A stretch of 64,000 nucleotides of DNA. Source: Xenorhabdus beddingii. Lineage in GTDB: Bacteria; Pseudomonadota; Gammaproteobacteria; Enterobacterales; Enterobacteriaceae. Numbering within the stretch: the stretch's first letter is position 1; every line of letters begins with the position of its first letter. Position numbers and translations under genes: made by a program. The notes beneath the pieces are model-generated. The model was given only the letters and a program-made list of their open reading frames with translations. It had not been told where the DNA came from and did not search any database. The stretch lies in the NCBI RefSeq assembly GCF_002127545.1, contig NZ_MUBK01000003.1:1-64000 (forward strand), in the 5' to 3' direction. This document shows, piece after piece, positions 17,313 to 26,051 of the stretch.

Positions 17313-18089
17313 ATGCAAAAAGCAGTTCTGATTACAGGGTGTTCTAGCGGGATCGGATTAGTGGCGGCCAAGACGCTCCATCAACGGGGTTACCGCATAC
17401 TCGCAACTTGCCGTCAGTCCGCTGACTTAGCACATATGCGTGAATTGGGATTCGAACCCATTGAATTAGATTTAGATGATAAAGAAAGTGTTGAGCGTGC
17501 AGCCAAAACCGTGATCGAATTAACCCATGGCCGTTTATTCGGGCTATTCAATAATGGGGGATTCGGCGTTTATGGCCCGTTGGAAAGCATTTCCCGTGAA
17601 CAAATGGAAAAACAGTTTTCCACTAACTTCTTTGGCACCCATCAACTCACCTGCTTATTACTGCCAGCCATACGCGCTTATGGCGAAGGGCGCATTGTCC
17701 AGACCAGTTCTGTTCTTGGTTTACTCTCAACACCGGGTCGTGGTGCCTATGCGGCCAGCAAATATGCCCTCGAAGCATGGTCAGATGCCTTACGGGGAGA
17801 ACTGGCAGCAACCGGCATCAAAGTCAGCCTGATAGAACCCGGTCCAATCAACACCCGTTTTACCGCGAATGTGAATCAAACGCAGCAGGAGCATCCGGTC
17901 GAGAATTCAAGCCTGACCCGCCGTTTCACACTGACGCCTGAAGATGTTGTTTCGAAACTGATTCACGCTTTGGAAAGCCCCAATCCTAAATTACGTTATT
18001 CTGTTACATTATTGACTCACGCAGTGAAAGTGATGCGTCGTATACTCCCAGAAAAGTGGCTCGACAAAATAGTACGTTGGCAAAGCTAA
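17313..18089 (+). CDS. ybbO: Short-chain dehydrogenase/reductase YbbO
   Basis: 258 aa classical SDR, NADP-dependent aldehyde/retinal-type reductase in E. coli studies. Cofactor motif TGCSSGIG (about 8-15), NNGG at 80-83 (canonical NNAG with Ala replaced by Gly), catalytic Ser132/133 in TSSVLG, Tyr146 and Lys150 in YAASK, then EPGPINTRF. Slightly shorter than E. coli YbbO (269 aa), lacking its N-terminal extension. Order tesA-ybbO-ybbN is conserved. The stop codon lies in the first copy of a 14-bp tandem repeat. Confidence 0.94.
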   Translation: MQKAVLITGCSSGIGLVAAKTLHQRGYRILATCRQSADLAHMRELGFEPIELDLDDKESVERAAKTVIELTHGRLFGLFNNGGFGVYGPLESISREQMEKQFSTNFFGTHQLTCLLLPAIRAYGEGRIVQTSSVLGLLSTPGRGAYAASKYALEAWSDALRGELAATGIKVSLIEPGPINTRFTANVNQTQQEHPVENSSLTRRFTLTPEDVVSKLIHALESPNPKLRYSVTLLTHAVKVMRRILPEKWLDKIVRWQS

Positions 18090-18155
18090 ATTGATAAAGC
18101 TAAATTGATAAAGCTAAATTGGTAAAGCTAAATTGGTAAAGCTAAGTTAACAAAG
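18082..18155. repeat. 14-bp tandem repeat, five copies
   Basis: Units AAAGCTAAATTGAT (18082, 18096), AAAGCTAAATTGGT (18110, 18124) and AAAGCTAAGTTAAC (18138), then AAAG. The array starts inside the last codons of ybbO and fills half the gap to ybbN. The near-identity of copies implies recent slippage. Confidence 0.9.
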
Positions 18156-18232
18156 TCAGGGATATTGAAAAACGTACCGACGAACCCTATTTATTCATGT
18201 AATCGCCTTGCAACGAACCGAGAGAAACGCCC

Positions 18233-19111
18233 ATGGAACCGACAGTGAATACAAACGATAATACCGCTCATATCATTAATGTTGATGAATCGAATATTGC
18301 TCAAATTGTTCAGCACTCACTCACCCAACTCGTCGTATTCTACTTCTGGTCTCCACAGGATCTGCATTGTCATGAATTAGAAACGACGCTTAAGAACATT
18401 GCACATGAATATGCAGGGCAATTTGCGCTGGCAACCGTCAACTGCGATCAATTTCCTCATCTCGCTGCACAATTTGGTGTCCGTGGCTTGCCTACGGTAC
18501 TGTTCGTGCAGGAAGCCCGCCCTGTTCAGGGTTTTGAAGGCATTCAGACAGATGAAGCCATCAGAAACATTTTTTCCCAACTGCTGGTTCAAGAGGAAAA
18601 GTCTCTGTTAGAGCAAGTGGATGACCTTCTTACTGAAGGCAAAAATCAGGAAGCATTACCTTTATTGAAAGAACTTCATCAGGAAAATCCTCAAGATACG
18701 GATATCATGCTACTCTTGGCTCAAGTTCATCTTGCGCTCAATCATCTGGATGAAGCGCAAAAAATACTGGATATCGTTCCATTAGACATGCAGGATGAAC
18801 GCTATCATGTGTTAGTTGAAGAGGTTAAATCTCAGCAACTGGCCGCAGATTCACCTGAGATTCGGCAACTTCAGCAAGAATGGGCTAACCAGCCGGAAAA
18901 TGCAGAATTAGCCATTCGTCTCGCGTCAAAATTACACGAAGTCAGTCGTAATGAAGAAGCCCTTGAATTACTGTTGGGTTTTTTGAAAAAAGATCTGGCG
19001 GCCGCCGATGGCGCAGTGAAGAAGACAATGATGGATATTATCTCTACACTGGGCACCGGAGACGCACTGGCCTCTAAGTACCGTCGTCATGTATACTCTT
19101 TACTCTATTAA
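18233..19111 (+). CDS. ybbN: Thioredoxin-like co-chaperone CnoX (YbbN)
   Basis: 292 aa (E. coli 284). The N-terminal thioredoxin fold (about 10-120) has the redox motif degenerated to WSPQDLHC, keeping only the second Cys, as expected for CnoX-type proteins (E. coli SQHC) that do not act as disulfide reductases; cis-Pro in RGLPTV. The C-terminal half is helical TPR-like (about 130-292, ending [19 protein letters not shown]). The E. coli protein holds oxidatively damaged clients and hands them to GroEL/DnaK. The N-terminus is a few residues longer than in E. coli. Confidence 0.95.
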   Translation: MEPTVNTNDNTAHIINVDESNIAQIVQHSLTQLVVFYFWSPQDLHCHELETTLKNIAHEYAGQFALATVNCDQFPHLAAQFGVRGLPTVLFVQEARPVQGFEGIQTDEAIRNIFSQLLVQEEKSLLEQVDDLLTEGKNQEALPLLKELHQENPQDTDIMLLLAQVHLALNHLDEAQKILDIVPLDMQDERYHVLVEEVKSQQLAADSPEIRQLQQEWANQPENAELAIRLASKLHEVSRNEEALELLLGFLKKDLAAADGAVKKTMMDIISTLGTGDALASKYRRHVYSLLY

Positions 19112-19159
19112 GTAAAAAACCTTTATAGATTCCATAATTAACTAATTAAGGGAATTGTT

Positions 19160-20089
19160 ATGGATTTACTCTCTTTTAGTGCTGTACCGATCCTCATTAT
19201 TATTGCTGTCGTTATCGTCTTTACCTGTGTAAAAACAATCCCACAAGGCTATCAATGGACGGTTGAACGCTTTGGGCGCTATACCCGTACATTGACGCCG
19301 GGTCTGCATATCATTATGCCGTTTGTTGATCGCATTGGCCGTAAAATCAATATGATGGAACAGGTGTTGGATATTCCATCGCAAGAAGTCATCTCCCGCG
19401 ATAACGCGAACGTCACCATCGATGCCGTCTGCTTTATTCAAGTCGTCGATCCGGTGCGTGCGGCTTATGAAGTCAGTAATCTGGAATTGTCCATCATTAA
19501 CCTGACCATGACCAACTTCCGTACCGTTCTGGGTTCAATGGAACTGGACGAAATGCTGTCCCAGCGCGATTCAATCAACAGCCGTCTGCTGACCATCGTT
19601 GATGAAGCCACCAACCCCTGGGGAGTCAAGATCACCCGTATTGAGATCCGCGACGTGCGTCCACCCAAGGAATTAATCTCCGCGATGAACGCCCAGATGA
19701 AAGCCGAACGTACCAAACGCGCAGATATTCTTGAGGCGGAAGGTATTCGTCAGGCCGCCATTTTGAAAGCGGAAGGGGAAAAGCAATCCCAGATCCTGAA
19801 AGCAGAAGGTGAGCGTCAGTCGGCTTTCCTTCAGGCGGAAGCCCGTGAACGTGCGGCAGAAGCCGAAGCGCGGGCGACCAAAATGGTTTCTGATGCCATT
19901 GCTAATGGCGATATGCAGGCGATTAACTACTTCATCGCCCAAAAATATACGGATGCTCTCACCCACATTGGTGCAGCCAATAACAGTAAAGTCATTATGA
20001 TGCCACTTGAGGCCAGCAATTTGATGGGCGCCATTGGTGGTATTGCTGAATTAATTGGTGAAAGCAAGAAAAGCAAACAGGATAAATGA
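19160..20089 (+). CDS. qmcA: SPFH/stomatin-like membrane protein QmcA
   Basis: 309 aa. One N-terminal membrane anchor (about 5-25, [12 protein letters not shown]), SPFH/band-7 domain (about 28-200, [21 protein letters not shown]) and a long Ala/Glu-rich coiled coil (about 190-260, repeated ILKAEGE blocks). The protein oligomerises in lipid microdomains; partner YbbJ is an NfeD-type protein encoded immediately downstream with a four-base overlap (ATGA). The qmcA-ybbJ pairing is universal for this SPFH-NfeD class. Confidence 0.95.
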   Translation: MDLLSFSAVPILIIIAVVIVFTCVKTIPQGYQWTVERFGRYTRTLTPGLHIIMPFVDRIGRKINMMEQVLDIPSQEVISRDNANVTIDAVCFIQVVDPVRAAYEVSNLELSIINLTMTNFRTVLGSMELDEMLSQRDSINSRLLTIVDEATNPWGVKITRIEIRDVRPPKELISAMNAQMKAERTKRADILEAEGIRQAAILKAEGEKQSQILKAEGERQSAFLQAEARERAAEAEARATKMVSDAIANGDMQAINYFIAQKYTDALTHIGAANNSKVIMMPLEASNLMGAIGGIAELIGESKKSKQDK

Positions 20090-20556
20090 CCATGATTGAA
20101 CAGATCGCCACTCAGCCAGCCTGGTTCTGGCTCTGTCTTGGTGGACTGCTTCTGATTGCGGAATTGCTGGGAGCGGGTGGATATCTATTGTGGACAGGAA
20201 CCGCAGCCGTCGTTGTTGCCCAAGTCACTTGGATTTTCCCTAACATGGGTTGGGAACTGCAAGGCATTTTGTTTGCCGTTCTGACCTTGCTTTCTGTTAT
20301 TGCATGGCGTAGCTGGTTACGCCACCGCCCACACCGGACTCGTGATAAAATTCTTAATCAGAAAAATCATCAGTTGATTGGGCTGCGTGCCCGTTTAATC
20401 ACAGAGACTGAAAACGGTTTTGGCCGGGTCAAACTGGCTGATGGCAGTTGGCGCGTCCAGTGTGACCGGGAACTTCCGGCCAATACTGAAGTTGAAGTCA
20501 TCGCCGTTGACGGGATCACATTAAGGGTGAGACCGATTCTTCATAACCGTGTTTAG
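20086..20556 (+). CDS. ybbJ: NfeD-like membrane protein YbbJ
   Basis: 156 aa (E. coli 152). Two to three N-terminal membrane segments (about 14-80) and a C-terminal OB-fold (about 100-152: [20 protein letters not shown] ... [13 protein letters not shown]), the short NfeD1b plan. The start overlaps the qmcA stop; a second ATG two codons in (20092) is equally possible. Presumed to assemble with QmcA at the inner membrane. Confidence 0.93.
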   Translation: MTMIEQIATQPAWFWLCLGGLLLIAELLGAGGYLLWTGTAAVVVAQVTWIFPNMGWELQGILFAVLTLLSVIAWRSWLRHRPHRTRDKILNQKNHQLIGLRARLITETENGFGRVKLADGSWRVQCDRELPANTEVEVIAVDGITLRVRPILHNRV

Positions 20557-20582
20557 CATTAACCGTGCTTCCCCAGCCATGC

Positions 20583-20987
20583 TTAATCACAATGGTTACA
20601 GCAGCCGGATAAATGCTCAATGATGGGGCACTCAGCCCCATCATCTCCCGGGCACTCCGCCGCCAATGCCAGCAATTTTTCTTTTATCTTCTGCAATTCC
20701 ACCATCGTCTTTTCTATTTCGGTCACTTTTTGCAGCGTCGCTGTTTTTACATCGGCACTATGACGACTGGGATTGCGAAATAGCCGCAATAACTCACGAC
20801 ACTCCTCCAGCGTAAATCCCACTTCTTTTGCCTGACGCAGGAGTACCAATTCATCAATATGCTTTTGCTGGTAATAGCGATAGCCATTATCCCCCCGCCC
20901 CGGGGCCGTAATGAGATCTTTCTCTTCATAAAACCGGATAGCTTTGCTGGTTAAACCGGTCTTTTGGGCAATTTCACTAATGTTCAT
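20583..20987 (-). CDS. cueR: MerR-family copper-responsive activator CueR
   Basis: 134 aa. The second of two adjacent ATGs is preferred because of AGGGGA spacing and the E. coli N-terminus MNIS. Winged HTH (about 3-70: [20 protein letters not shown]), long dimerisation helix, then the Cu(I) loop [19 protein letters not shown] with the two ligand cysteines (Cys112/120 type). An extra NHC at the very end resembles the His-rich tail of E. coli CueR. It distorts the 19-bp-spaced copA promoter to activate it on Cu+, Ag+ or Au+. Divergent from copA. Confidence 0.96.
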   Translation of the reverse strand: MNISEIAQKTGLTSKAIRFYEEKDLITAPGRGDNGYRYYQQKHIDELVLLRQAKEVGFTLEECRELLRLFRNPSRHSADVKTATLQKVTEIEKTMVELQKIKEKLLALAAECPGDDGAECPIIEHLSGCCNHCD

Positions 20988-20996
20988 CATTTCCCC

Positions 20997-21027
20997 TTGA
21001 CCTTCCCCTTGCAGGAAGGTTTAGCCT
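20997..21027 (+). promoter_or_regulatory. CueR-controlled copA promoter
   Basis: -35 TTGACC (20997-21002) and -10 TAGCCT (21022-21027) separated by 19 bp, the overlong spacing typical of MerR-family promoters. The dyad ACCTTCC-N7-GGAAGGT (21000-21020) lies across the spacer and closely matches the E. coli copA operator. Confidence 0.93.
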
Positions 21028-21066
21028 CATTGATAAGTATATCACCCTGTACCAGGAGATAATGTT

Positions 21067-23916
21067 ATGTCCACAACCACCCTTCTTGCTCTTCAAGGCT
21101 TAACTTGTATGCATTGTGTCGGCAGAGTCAAAAAAGCGCTGGAAAAAATATCCGCTGTTGAACAAGCCGATGTCAGTCTGGATTATGCCAAAATTATCGG
21201 CGATGTCTCACCTGATGTATTGATTGCCGCCATTGTTGCCGAAGGTTATGCAGCCTCTGTGGCTACGCAACCTGATATTGAGTTGCGGCTGTCCGGTTTA
21301 AGCTGCATGAGATGTGCCGGGAAAACACAGAAAGCATTAGCCGCAGTGGAGGGAGTCATCGCGACGGAAGTCGATACTCAAACGGCAAAAATCTACGGTA
21401 AAGCCGAGAGCCGCATTTTAATTAATGCCGTCAAACAAGCCGGATACCAAGCCGAATTAGTCACGGCGGTAGATTTCCCAAAAACTGAGCCGCTGGCAAC
21501 ATCTGCCCCACAAACTCCGGAGTCTTTGGCAGCGGCAACACTTTCCTCCCCAATACTTTCCTCCCCAATACTTTCCTCTCCAACACTTTCCTCTCCAATA
21601 CCTTCCTCCCCAATAAAAGCAGCTCCGGTAAAAATGTCTCCCGTAAGAACAGATCCAACCTATACAACACCCATTGCGCGCACTAAAAACGAGGTGATTG
21701 ATGATGACAGTGTTCAGTTATTGTTGGATGGCATGAGCTGTGCCAGTTGTGTCAGCAAGGTACAAAAAGCACTGCAATCGGTTGATGGTGTGGAGCACGC
21801 CAGAGTCAATCTTGCGGAAAGAAGCGCGTTAGTGACGGGCAGCGCATCACCAAGTGCTTTGATTGAAGCGGTTATTAAGGCGGGTTATGGTGCCGAAATC
21901 ATCCAAGATGAAACGGAACGCCGTGAACGTCAGCAACACGTTGCACAAGCCAACATGCGCCGTTTCCGTTGGCAATCGGCCTTTGCATTAATCGTTGGGA
22001 TACCCGTCATGATTTGGGGCATGATGGGGGATAATATGATCCTCACGCCTGCAAACCACTCGATTTGGCTCACGATTGGGTTACTGACACTGGCCGTCAT
22101 GATCGTCGCGGGCGGGCATTTTTATCGCAATGCATGGCAGAGCCTGAAAAACGGCAGCGCGACGATGGATACCCTGGTGGCACTGGGTACTGGTGCAGCA
22201 TGGCTCTATTCGATCAGTGTCAATTTGTGGCCGGAAATCTTTCCCCCCCAAGCCCGTCATCTTTATTATGAAGCCAGTGCCATGATCATTGGTTTAATCA
22301 ACCTGGGTCATGCCTTGGAACAACGCGCCCGCCAACGCTCTTCCAAAGCGCTTGAACGATTATTGGATTTAACGCCACCGACCGCCCGTGTGATCACGCC
22401 TGAAGGCGAAAAAACACGGCCACTGGCTGATGTTAAACCCAATATGACATTACGGCTGACAACGGGCGATCGTGTTCCTGTCGATGGTGAAATTATTCAG
22501 GGTACCGTTTGGCTGGATGAGGCCATGTTAACCGGTGAGCCGATAGCTCAACAAAAATCAATCGGGGATACGGTTCATGCGGGAACTCTGGTTCAAGATG
22601 GAACCGTATTGTTTAACGCCAATGCCATTGGCAGCCAAACAACGTTGGCGCGCATTATCAAATTAGTCCGTCAGGCACAAAGCAGTAAACCAGAAATCGG
22701 CCAACTGGCCGATAAAATATCATCAATATTTGTGCCTGTTGTCGTTGCCATCGCCCTGATCGCCGGCGCAATCTGGTACTTTACCGGCCCGGCACCACAA
22801 ATCATGTATGCGTTGGTTATCGTGACTACGGTATTGATTATCGCCTGCCCCTGTGCCCTTGGGCTGGCAACCCCCATGTCGATTATTTCTGGGGTAGGAC
22901 GGGCTGCCGAGTTAGGGGTACTGGTGCGCGATGCTGATGCCCTGCAACAAGCCAGCCAACTGGATACGATTGTCTTCGACAAAACCGGCACCCTGACTGA
23001 AGGTATGCCACAAGTGACAGAAATCCATACCTTTAATGGTTTTACCGCAGAACAAGTTTCGGTCTGGGCTGGTGCATTGGAAAACGGTTCGAACCACCCT
23101 CTGGCAAAAGCCATCTTGAAGAAGGTTGAAGGTCAATCGTTACCGGAAGTACAACAATTCCGGACTCTAACGGGACTGGGAATACGGGGGGAGATTGGCG
23201 ATGCCACTTTGTTATTGGGCAATCAAAAATTGCTTGAGCAAAATCAGGTTGAAACCGCAGAATTAAAACCATTGATTGCCGCACAGGCAGAAAAAGGAAT
23301 AACGCCGGTTATTCTGGCGGTTAATGGGAAAGCCGCCGCCCTGTTTTCCATCCGCGATCCTTTGCGTCAAGATACCGTTTCTGCCCTGCAACGCTTGCAT
23401 CACCAAGGCTATCGTCTCGTCATGTTGACAGGAGACAATCCCGTCACAGCCAATGCCATCGCCACAGAAGCCGGGATTGATCAAGTCATTGCCGGTGTCC
23501 TGCCTGATGGCAAGGCATCCGCCATTCAATCACTTCAGGCAGGAGGGAAAAAAGTAGCCATGATCGGTGATGGCATCAATGACGCCCCCGCATTGGCACA
23601 AGCAGATGTCGGCATTGCAATGGGAGGTGGCAGTGATATCGCCATTGAAACCGCCTCAATGACGCTGATGCGCCATAGTCTTCACGGGGTCGCTGATGCG
23701 GTTGAATTATCCAGAGGCACATTACGCAATATGAAACAGAACCTGTTTGGCGCCTTTATCTACAATATCTTAGGCATCCCAATCGCAGCAGGCATCTTAT
23801 ATCCTTTCACCGGTACTTTACTGAACCCGGTGGTGGCAGGCGCGGCAATGGCACTCTCTTCAATTACTGTCGTCAGTAATGCCAATCGGTTATTGCGCTT
23901 CAAGACGAAATCCTGA
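21067..23916 (+). CDS. copA: Cu(I)-translocating P1B-type ATPase CopA, with three metal-binding domains
   Basis: 949 aa, against 834 in E. coli. It exports Cu+ from cytosol to periplasm. Three HMA domains: Cys14/Cys17 (CMHC), Cys80/Cys83 (CMRC) and Cys225/Cys228 (CASC); E. coli has two. Between the second and third is a Ser/Pro-rich linker with a pentapeptide repeat (LSSPI, about 159-184). The ATPase core follows: membrane helices, TGEP, the CPC ion site (IIACPCALG), phosphorylation site [11 protein letters not shown] motif (GSNHPLA), TGDN and [11 protein letters not shown]. After HMA2 sits the heptamer CCCAAAA with a stem-loop downstream, predicting a 140-residue frameshift product (see separate entry). 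Driven by the CueR promoter. Confidence 0.96.
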   Translation: MSTTTLLALQGLTCMHCVGRVKKALEKISAVEQADVSLDYAKIIGDVSPDVLIAAIVAEGYAASVATQPDIELRLSGLSCMRCAGKTQKALAAVEGVIATEVDTQTAKIYGKAESRILINAVKQAGYQAELVTAVDFPKTEPLATSAPQTPESLAAATLSSPILSSPILSSPTLSSPIPSSPIKAAPVKMSPVRTDPTYTTPIARTKNEVIDDDSVQLLLDGMSCASCVSKVQKALQSVDGVEHARVNLAERSALVTGSASPSALIEAVIKAGYGAEIIQDETERRERQQHVAQANMRRFRWQSAFALIVGIPVMIWGMMGDNMILTPANHSIWLTIGLLTLAVMIVAGGHFYRNAWQSLKNGSATMDTLVALGTGAAWLYSISVNLWPEIFPPQARHLYYEASAMIIGLINLGHALEQRARQRSSKALERLLDLTPPTARVITPEGEKTRPLADVKPNMTLRLTTGDRVPVDGEIIQGTVWLDEAMLTGEPIAQQKSIGDTVHAGTLVQDGTVLFNANAIGSQTTLARIIKLVRQAQSSKPEIGQLADKISSIFVPVVVAIALIAGAIWYFTGPAPQIMYALVIVTTVLIIACPCALGLATPMSIISGVGRAAELGVLVRDADALQQASQLDTIVFDKTGTLTEGMPQVTEIHTFNGFTAEQVSVWAGALENGSNHPLAKAILKKVEGQSLPEVQQFRTLTGLGIRGEIGDATLLLGNQKLLEQNQVETAELKPLIAAQAEKGITPVILAVNGKAAALFSIRDPLRQDTVSALQRLHHQGYRLVMLTGDNPVTANAIATEAGIDQVIAGVLPDGKASAIQSLQAGGKKVAMIGDGINDAPALAQADVGIAMGGGSDIAIETASMTLMRHSLHGVADAVELSRGTLRNMKQNLFGAFIYNILGIPIAAGILYPFTGTLLNPVVAGAAMALSSITVVSNANRLLRFKTKS
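21477..21536 (+). promoter_or_regulatory. Programmed -1 frameshift signal in copA (CopA(Z)-type)
   Basis: Slippery heptamer C CCA AAA at 21477-21483 in the zero frame (codons Pro138, Lys139). After a -1 slip the next codons are AAC then TGA (21483-21488), giving a 140-aa product ending in Asn. A 7-bp perfect stem GCCGCTG (21489-21495)/CAGCGGC (21530-21536) begins five bases after the heptamer, enclosing the palindrome ACTCCGGAGT. E. coli copA has CCCAAAG at the corresponding site (HPKAKPLA there, FPKTEPLA here), where frameshifting produces the copper chaperone CopA(Z). Confidence 0.85.
21541..21615 (+). repeat. 15-bp tandem repeat, five copies, inside copA
   Basis: Units CTTTCCTCCCCAATA (21541, 21556), CTTTCCTCTCCAACA (21571), CTTTCCTCTCCAATA (21586) and CCTTCCTCCCCAATA (21601). 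Each encodes roughly LSSPI, so copy-number change would lengthen or shorten the linker without shifting frame. Confidence 0.95.
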
Positions 23917-23938
23917 AACCACATTCAAAATATCCATG

Positions 23939-23968
23939 AAAAGCTAAACAGACTTTGTTTGGCTTTTC
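23939..23968 (+). terminator. Rho-independent terminator of copA
   Basis: Arms AAAAGCTAAAC (23939-23949) and GTTTGGCTTTT (23957-23967), with one G-U pair and a 7-base loop, ending in TTTT. It lies 23 bases after the copA stop. Confidence 0.75.
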
Positions 23969-24047
23969 ATCCCGCACTTTTCCTCCTTTTCTGCCAACGC
24001 CTAACGAGTTAGCATACCCTTTAATGCCCGCTATTGGAGTATGCAAC

Positions 24048-24866
24048 ATGGGAAAATTAATGACATATTTCAACAATATATTAGGATTCAATTCTCAACG
24101 GCATTACCCTTATCCTGCTTTCGACATGAATCTGGAACAAAACAAACAATTGCATATTGTTGGCAGTATTCATATGGGAACCGAGAACATGTTCCCACTT
24201 TCTGAGGTGCTGCTCGACCAGCTAGAACAATCTGATGCACTTATTGTCGAAGCGGATATCACACAAGCCGGTTCTCCTTTCAAAGAAACGTTCCCTGAAC
24301 AAATTGCACTATCACAACGTTTATCTGCCGAACACTTTGGCTGCTTACAGCACTACTGCCGGGAGACCAATCATCCTGTTGCCCTGCTGGACCCATTACC
24401 ATCATGGCAAATCGCCTTGATATTACAGGCTGCCCAAGCCCAATATTTAGGATTGCGCCCCCAATATGGCATTGACTGCCAATTACTGAACAGTGCAAAA
24501 GCTATCAATAAGCCGGTTATCGAATTGGAAGGCACTGATGCGCAGGTTAACCTGCTCACCAGCCTGCCAAATGGAGGTCTTGCATTGTTGGAAGATACAC
24601 TGACCCATTGGCATACCAATGCCCGCGCTTTGCAGACGATGATTAGTTGGTGGATGAATTACAGGCCCGAACAACAACATCAGGTATTGCCGATGACATT
24701 CTGCGACGAGATTTATCAAACCTTAATGACTGAGCGCAACCAGCAATGGAGTGAGCAGTTACATGGTTTGCCAGCAGGAAAATATCTGGTTACGGTAGGT
24801 GCCTTGCATCTTCATGGCGAAAACAACTTACGGCAAATGCTGTTAAGGCTACAGGAAAAAATATGA
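24048..24866 (+). CDS. ybaP: TraB/GumN-family protein YbaP
   Basis: 272 aa. The start at 24048 is chosen because GGAG lies about nine bases upstream and the length then fits E. coli YbaP (264 aa); the frame is open 31 codons further. Family motifs: [10 protein letters not shown] (the GxxH of the TraB/Tiki-like fold), LIVEAD, the central GIDCQLL and the C-terminal [14 protein letters not shown] (second GxxH). The fold is related to the EreA/ChaN/Tiki metal-dependent hydrolase superfamily; cellular role unknown. Stop overlaps the ybaK start (ATGA). Confidence 0.9.
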   Translation: MGKLMTYFNNILGFNSQRHYPYPAFDMNLEQNKQLHIVGSIHMGTENMFPLSEVLLDQLEQSDALIVEADITQAGSPFKETFPEQIALSQRLSAEHFGCLQHYCRETNHPVALLDPLPSWQIALILQAAQAQYLGLRPQYGIDCQLLNSAKAINKPVIELEGTDAQVNLLTSLPNGGLALLEDTLTHWHTNARALQTMISWWMNYRPEQQHQVLPMTFCDEIYQTLMTERNQQWSEQLHGLPAGKYLVTVGALHLHGENNLRQMLLRLQEKI

Positions 24867-25339
24867 CTCCCGCTATTGTTTTACTGGAAAAGCAAAAAAT
24901 CAATTTCAAACTTCATCCTTATGAACATGATACCCATGAACATAATTTCGGGGATGAAGTGGTTAAAAAACTCGGCTTAGATGCCAAACAGGTTTTTAAG
25001 ACCCTACTGGTTTCATTGAATGGCGATCCCAAAAACCTGGCGGTCGCCGTTACGCCGGTTGCTGGACAACTGGATTTGAAAAAAATCGCCAAAGTTTTCA
25101 AAGCCAAAAAAGCAGATATGGCAGAGCCTCTGTTAGCACAAAAAGTCACGGGTTATCTCGTCGGTGGCATTAGCCCATTAGGGCAGAAAAAACGTCTGCC
25201 CACGGTCATTGACATTCAGGCGCAAACATTGCCGACTCTATTTATTTCAGGTGGGAAACGTGGGTTGGATATTGAATTATCCCCCGCTGATTTATGCCAA
25301 CTACTCAATGGTTCATTTGCGGATATTGCTAAACTTTGA
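24863..25339 (+). CDS. ybaK: Cys-tRNA(Pro)/Cys-tRNA(Cys) deacylase YbaK
   Basis: 158 aa (E. coli 159). Trans-editing enzyme related to the ProRS INS domain; hydrolyses Cys wrongly attached to tRNA-Pro. The catalytic lysine region KTLLVSLNG (Lys46 type) and [15 protein letters not shown] are visible. Translationally coupled to ybaP by a four-base overlap. Confidence 0.95.
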   Translation: MTPAIVLLEKQKINFKLHPYEHDTHEHNFGDEVVKKLGLDAKQVFKTLLVSLNGDPKNLAVAVTPVAGQLDLKKIAKVFKAKKADMAEPLLAQKVTGYLVGGISPLGQKKRLPTVIDIQAQTLPTLFISGGKRGLDIELSPADLCQLLNGSFADIAKL

Positions 25340-25422
25340 AAATGACAAAAATTAAGTTGCCTTTTGCACTCATGGAATACATACTTTGAGTGTGTGTTTA
25401 AAATGTGTATTTAGGGTGTGCT

Positions 25423-25641
25423 ATGAAACATAGAGTTAATGTAACCGTTGATAAAGAAAATTATCTGATCCTGAGTTCCGCAGGTGTCAATATTTCAGGT
25501 TTGGTTAATGATGCCATGATCAAAGAAGCTCAAATTATCAAAGCTGAAAATTGGAAAACAGCGAATCGAAAAGGAATGGAAGAGGTGGCTCAATTTATCG
25601 AACAGTATGGCTCATTTGCTGATGAAAATAGGAACTGGTAA
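25423..25641 (+). CDS. ccdA: Type II antitoxin CcdA
   Basis: 72 aa, the same length as F-plasmid CcdA. The start at 25423 gives MKHRVNVTVD, the ribbon-helix-helix DNA-binding N-terminus (about 1-40). The C-terminal half ENWKTANRKGMEEVAQFIEQ ending in GSFADENRNW closely matches the CcdB-neutralising tail of F CcdA. It represses its own operon together with CcdB. ccdB starts immediately after the stop (no gap). Chromosomal location between ybaK and ushA, where E. coli K-12 has none. Confidence 0.95.
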   Translation: MKHRVNVTVDKENYLILSSAGVNISGLVNDAMIKEAQIIKAENWKTANRKGMEEVAQFIEQYGSFADENRNW

Positions 25642-25950
25642 ATGCAATTTTTTGTTTATCAATACAAACGGAGTGGCAGCAAATATAACATGTTTGTCGA
25701 TGTACAAAGCGATATCATTGAAACATTTGGTAGGCGAATGGTTATTCCTTTGGTTGAAGTGCATCATTTCTCAAACAAGGTAAGCACTCATCTATTCCCT
25801 ATTGTGCAAATCAGAGATGAAAATTACCGACTTTTAACAACAGAACTTTCAAGTGTATCAGAAAGCGTAATTGGTGAAAAAATCACTGATCTAAGCCAAT
25901 GGTCATCAGATATCAAGGATGCGATTAACCTATTGTTTTGGGGAATTTAA
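25642..25950 (+). CDS. ccdB: DNA gyrase-poisoning toxin CcdB
   Basis: 102 aa (F CcdB 101). The N-terminus [10 protein letters not shown], central [20 protein letters not shown] and C-terminal [13 protein letters not shown] match the family. The terminal Trp-Gly-Ile needed for gyrase poisoning is intact at residues 100-102, so the toxin looks active. It traps GyrA in cleaved-DNA complexes when CcdA is degraded. One residue is inserted in the first loop relative to F. A terminator follows at 25985. Confidence 0.96.
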   Translation: MQFFVYQYKRSGSKYNMFVDVQSDIIETFGRRMVIPLVEVHHFSNKVSTHLFPIVQIRDENYRLLTTELSSVSESVIGEKITDLSQWSSDIKDAINLLFWGI

Positions 25951-25984
25951 ATATTACGCATAGCACACCTGATTAATAGTAAGT

Positions 25985-26016
25985 AAAAGACCATCTATCT
26001 TTCAGATGGTCTTTTT
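25985..26016. terminator. Bidirectional terminator between ccdAB and ushA
   Basis: 12-bp arms AAAAGACCATCT (25985-25996) and AGATGGTCTTTT (26004-26015), 7-base loop, with T-rich ends on both strands. It lies between the convergent ccdB and ushA stops. Confidence 0.9.
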
Positions 26017-26051
26017 AGTCAGGTAGCTAACAACAATCTATCAATGAGTCG

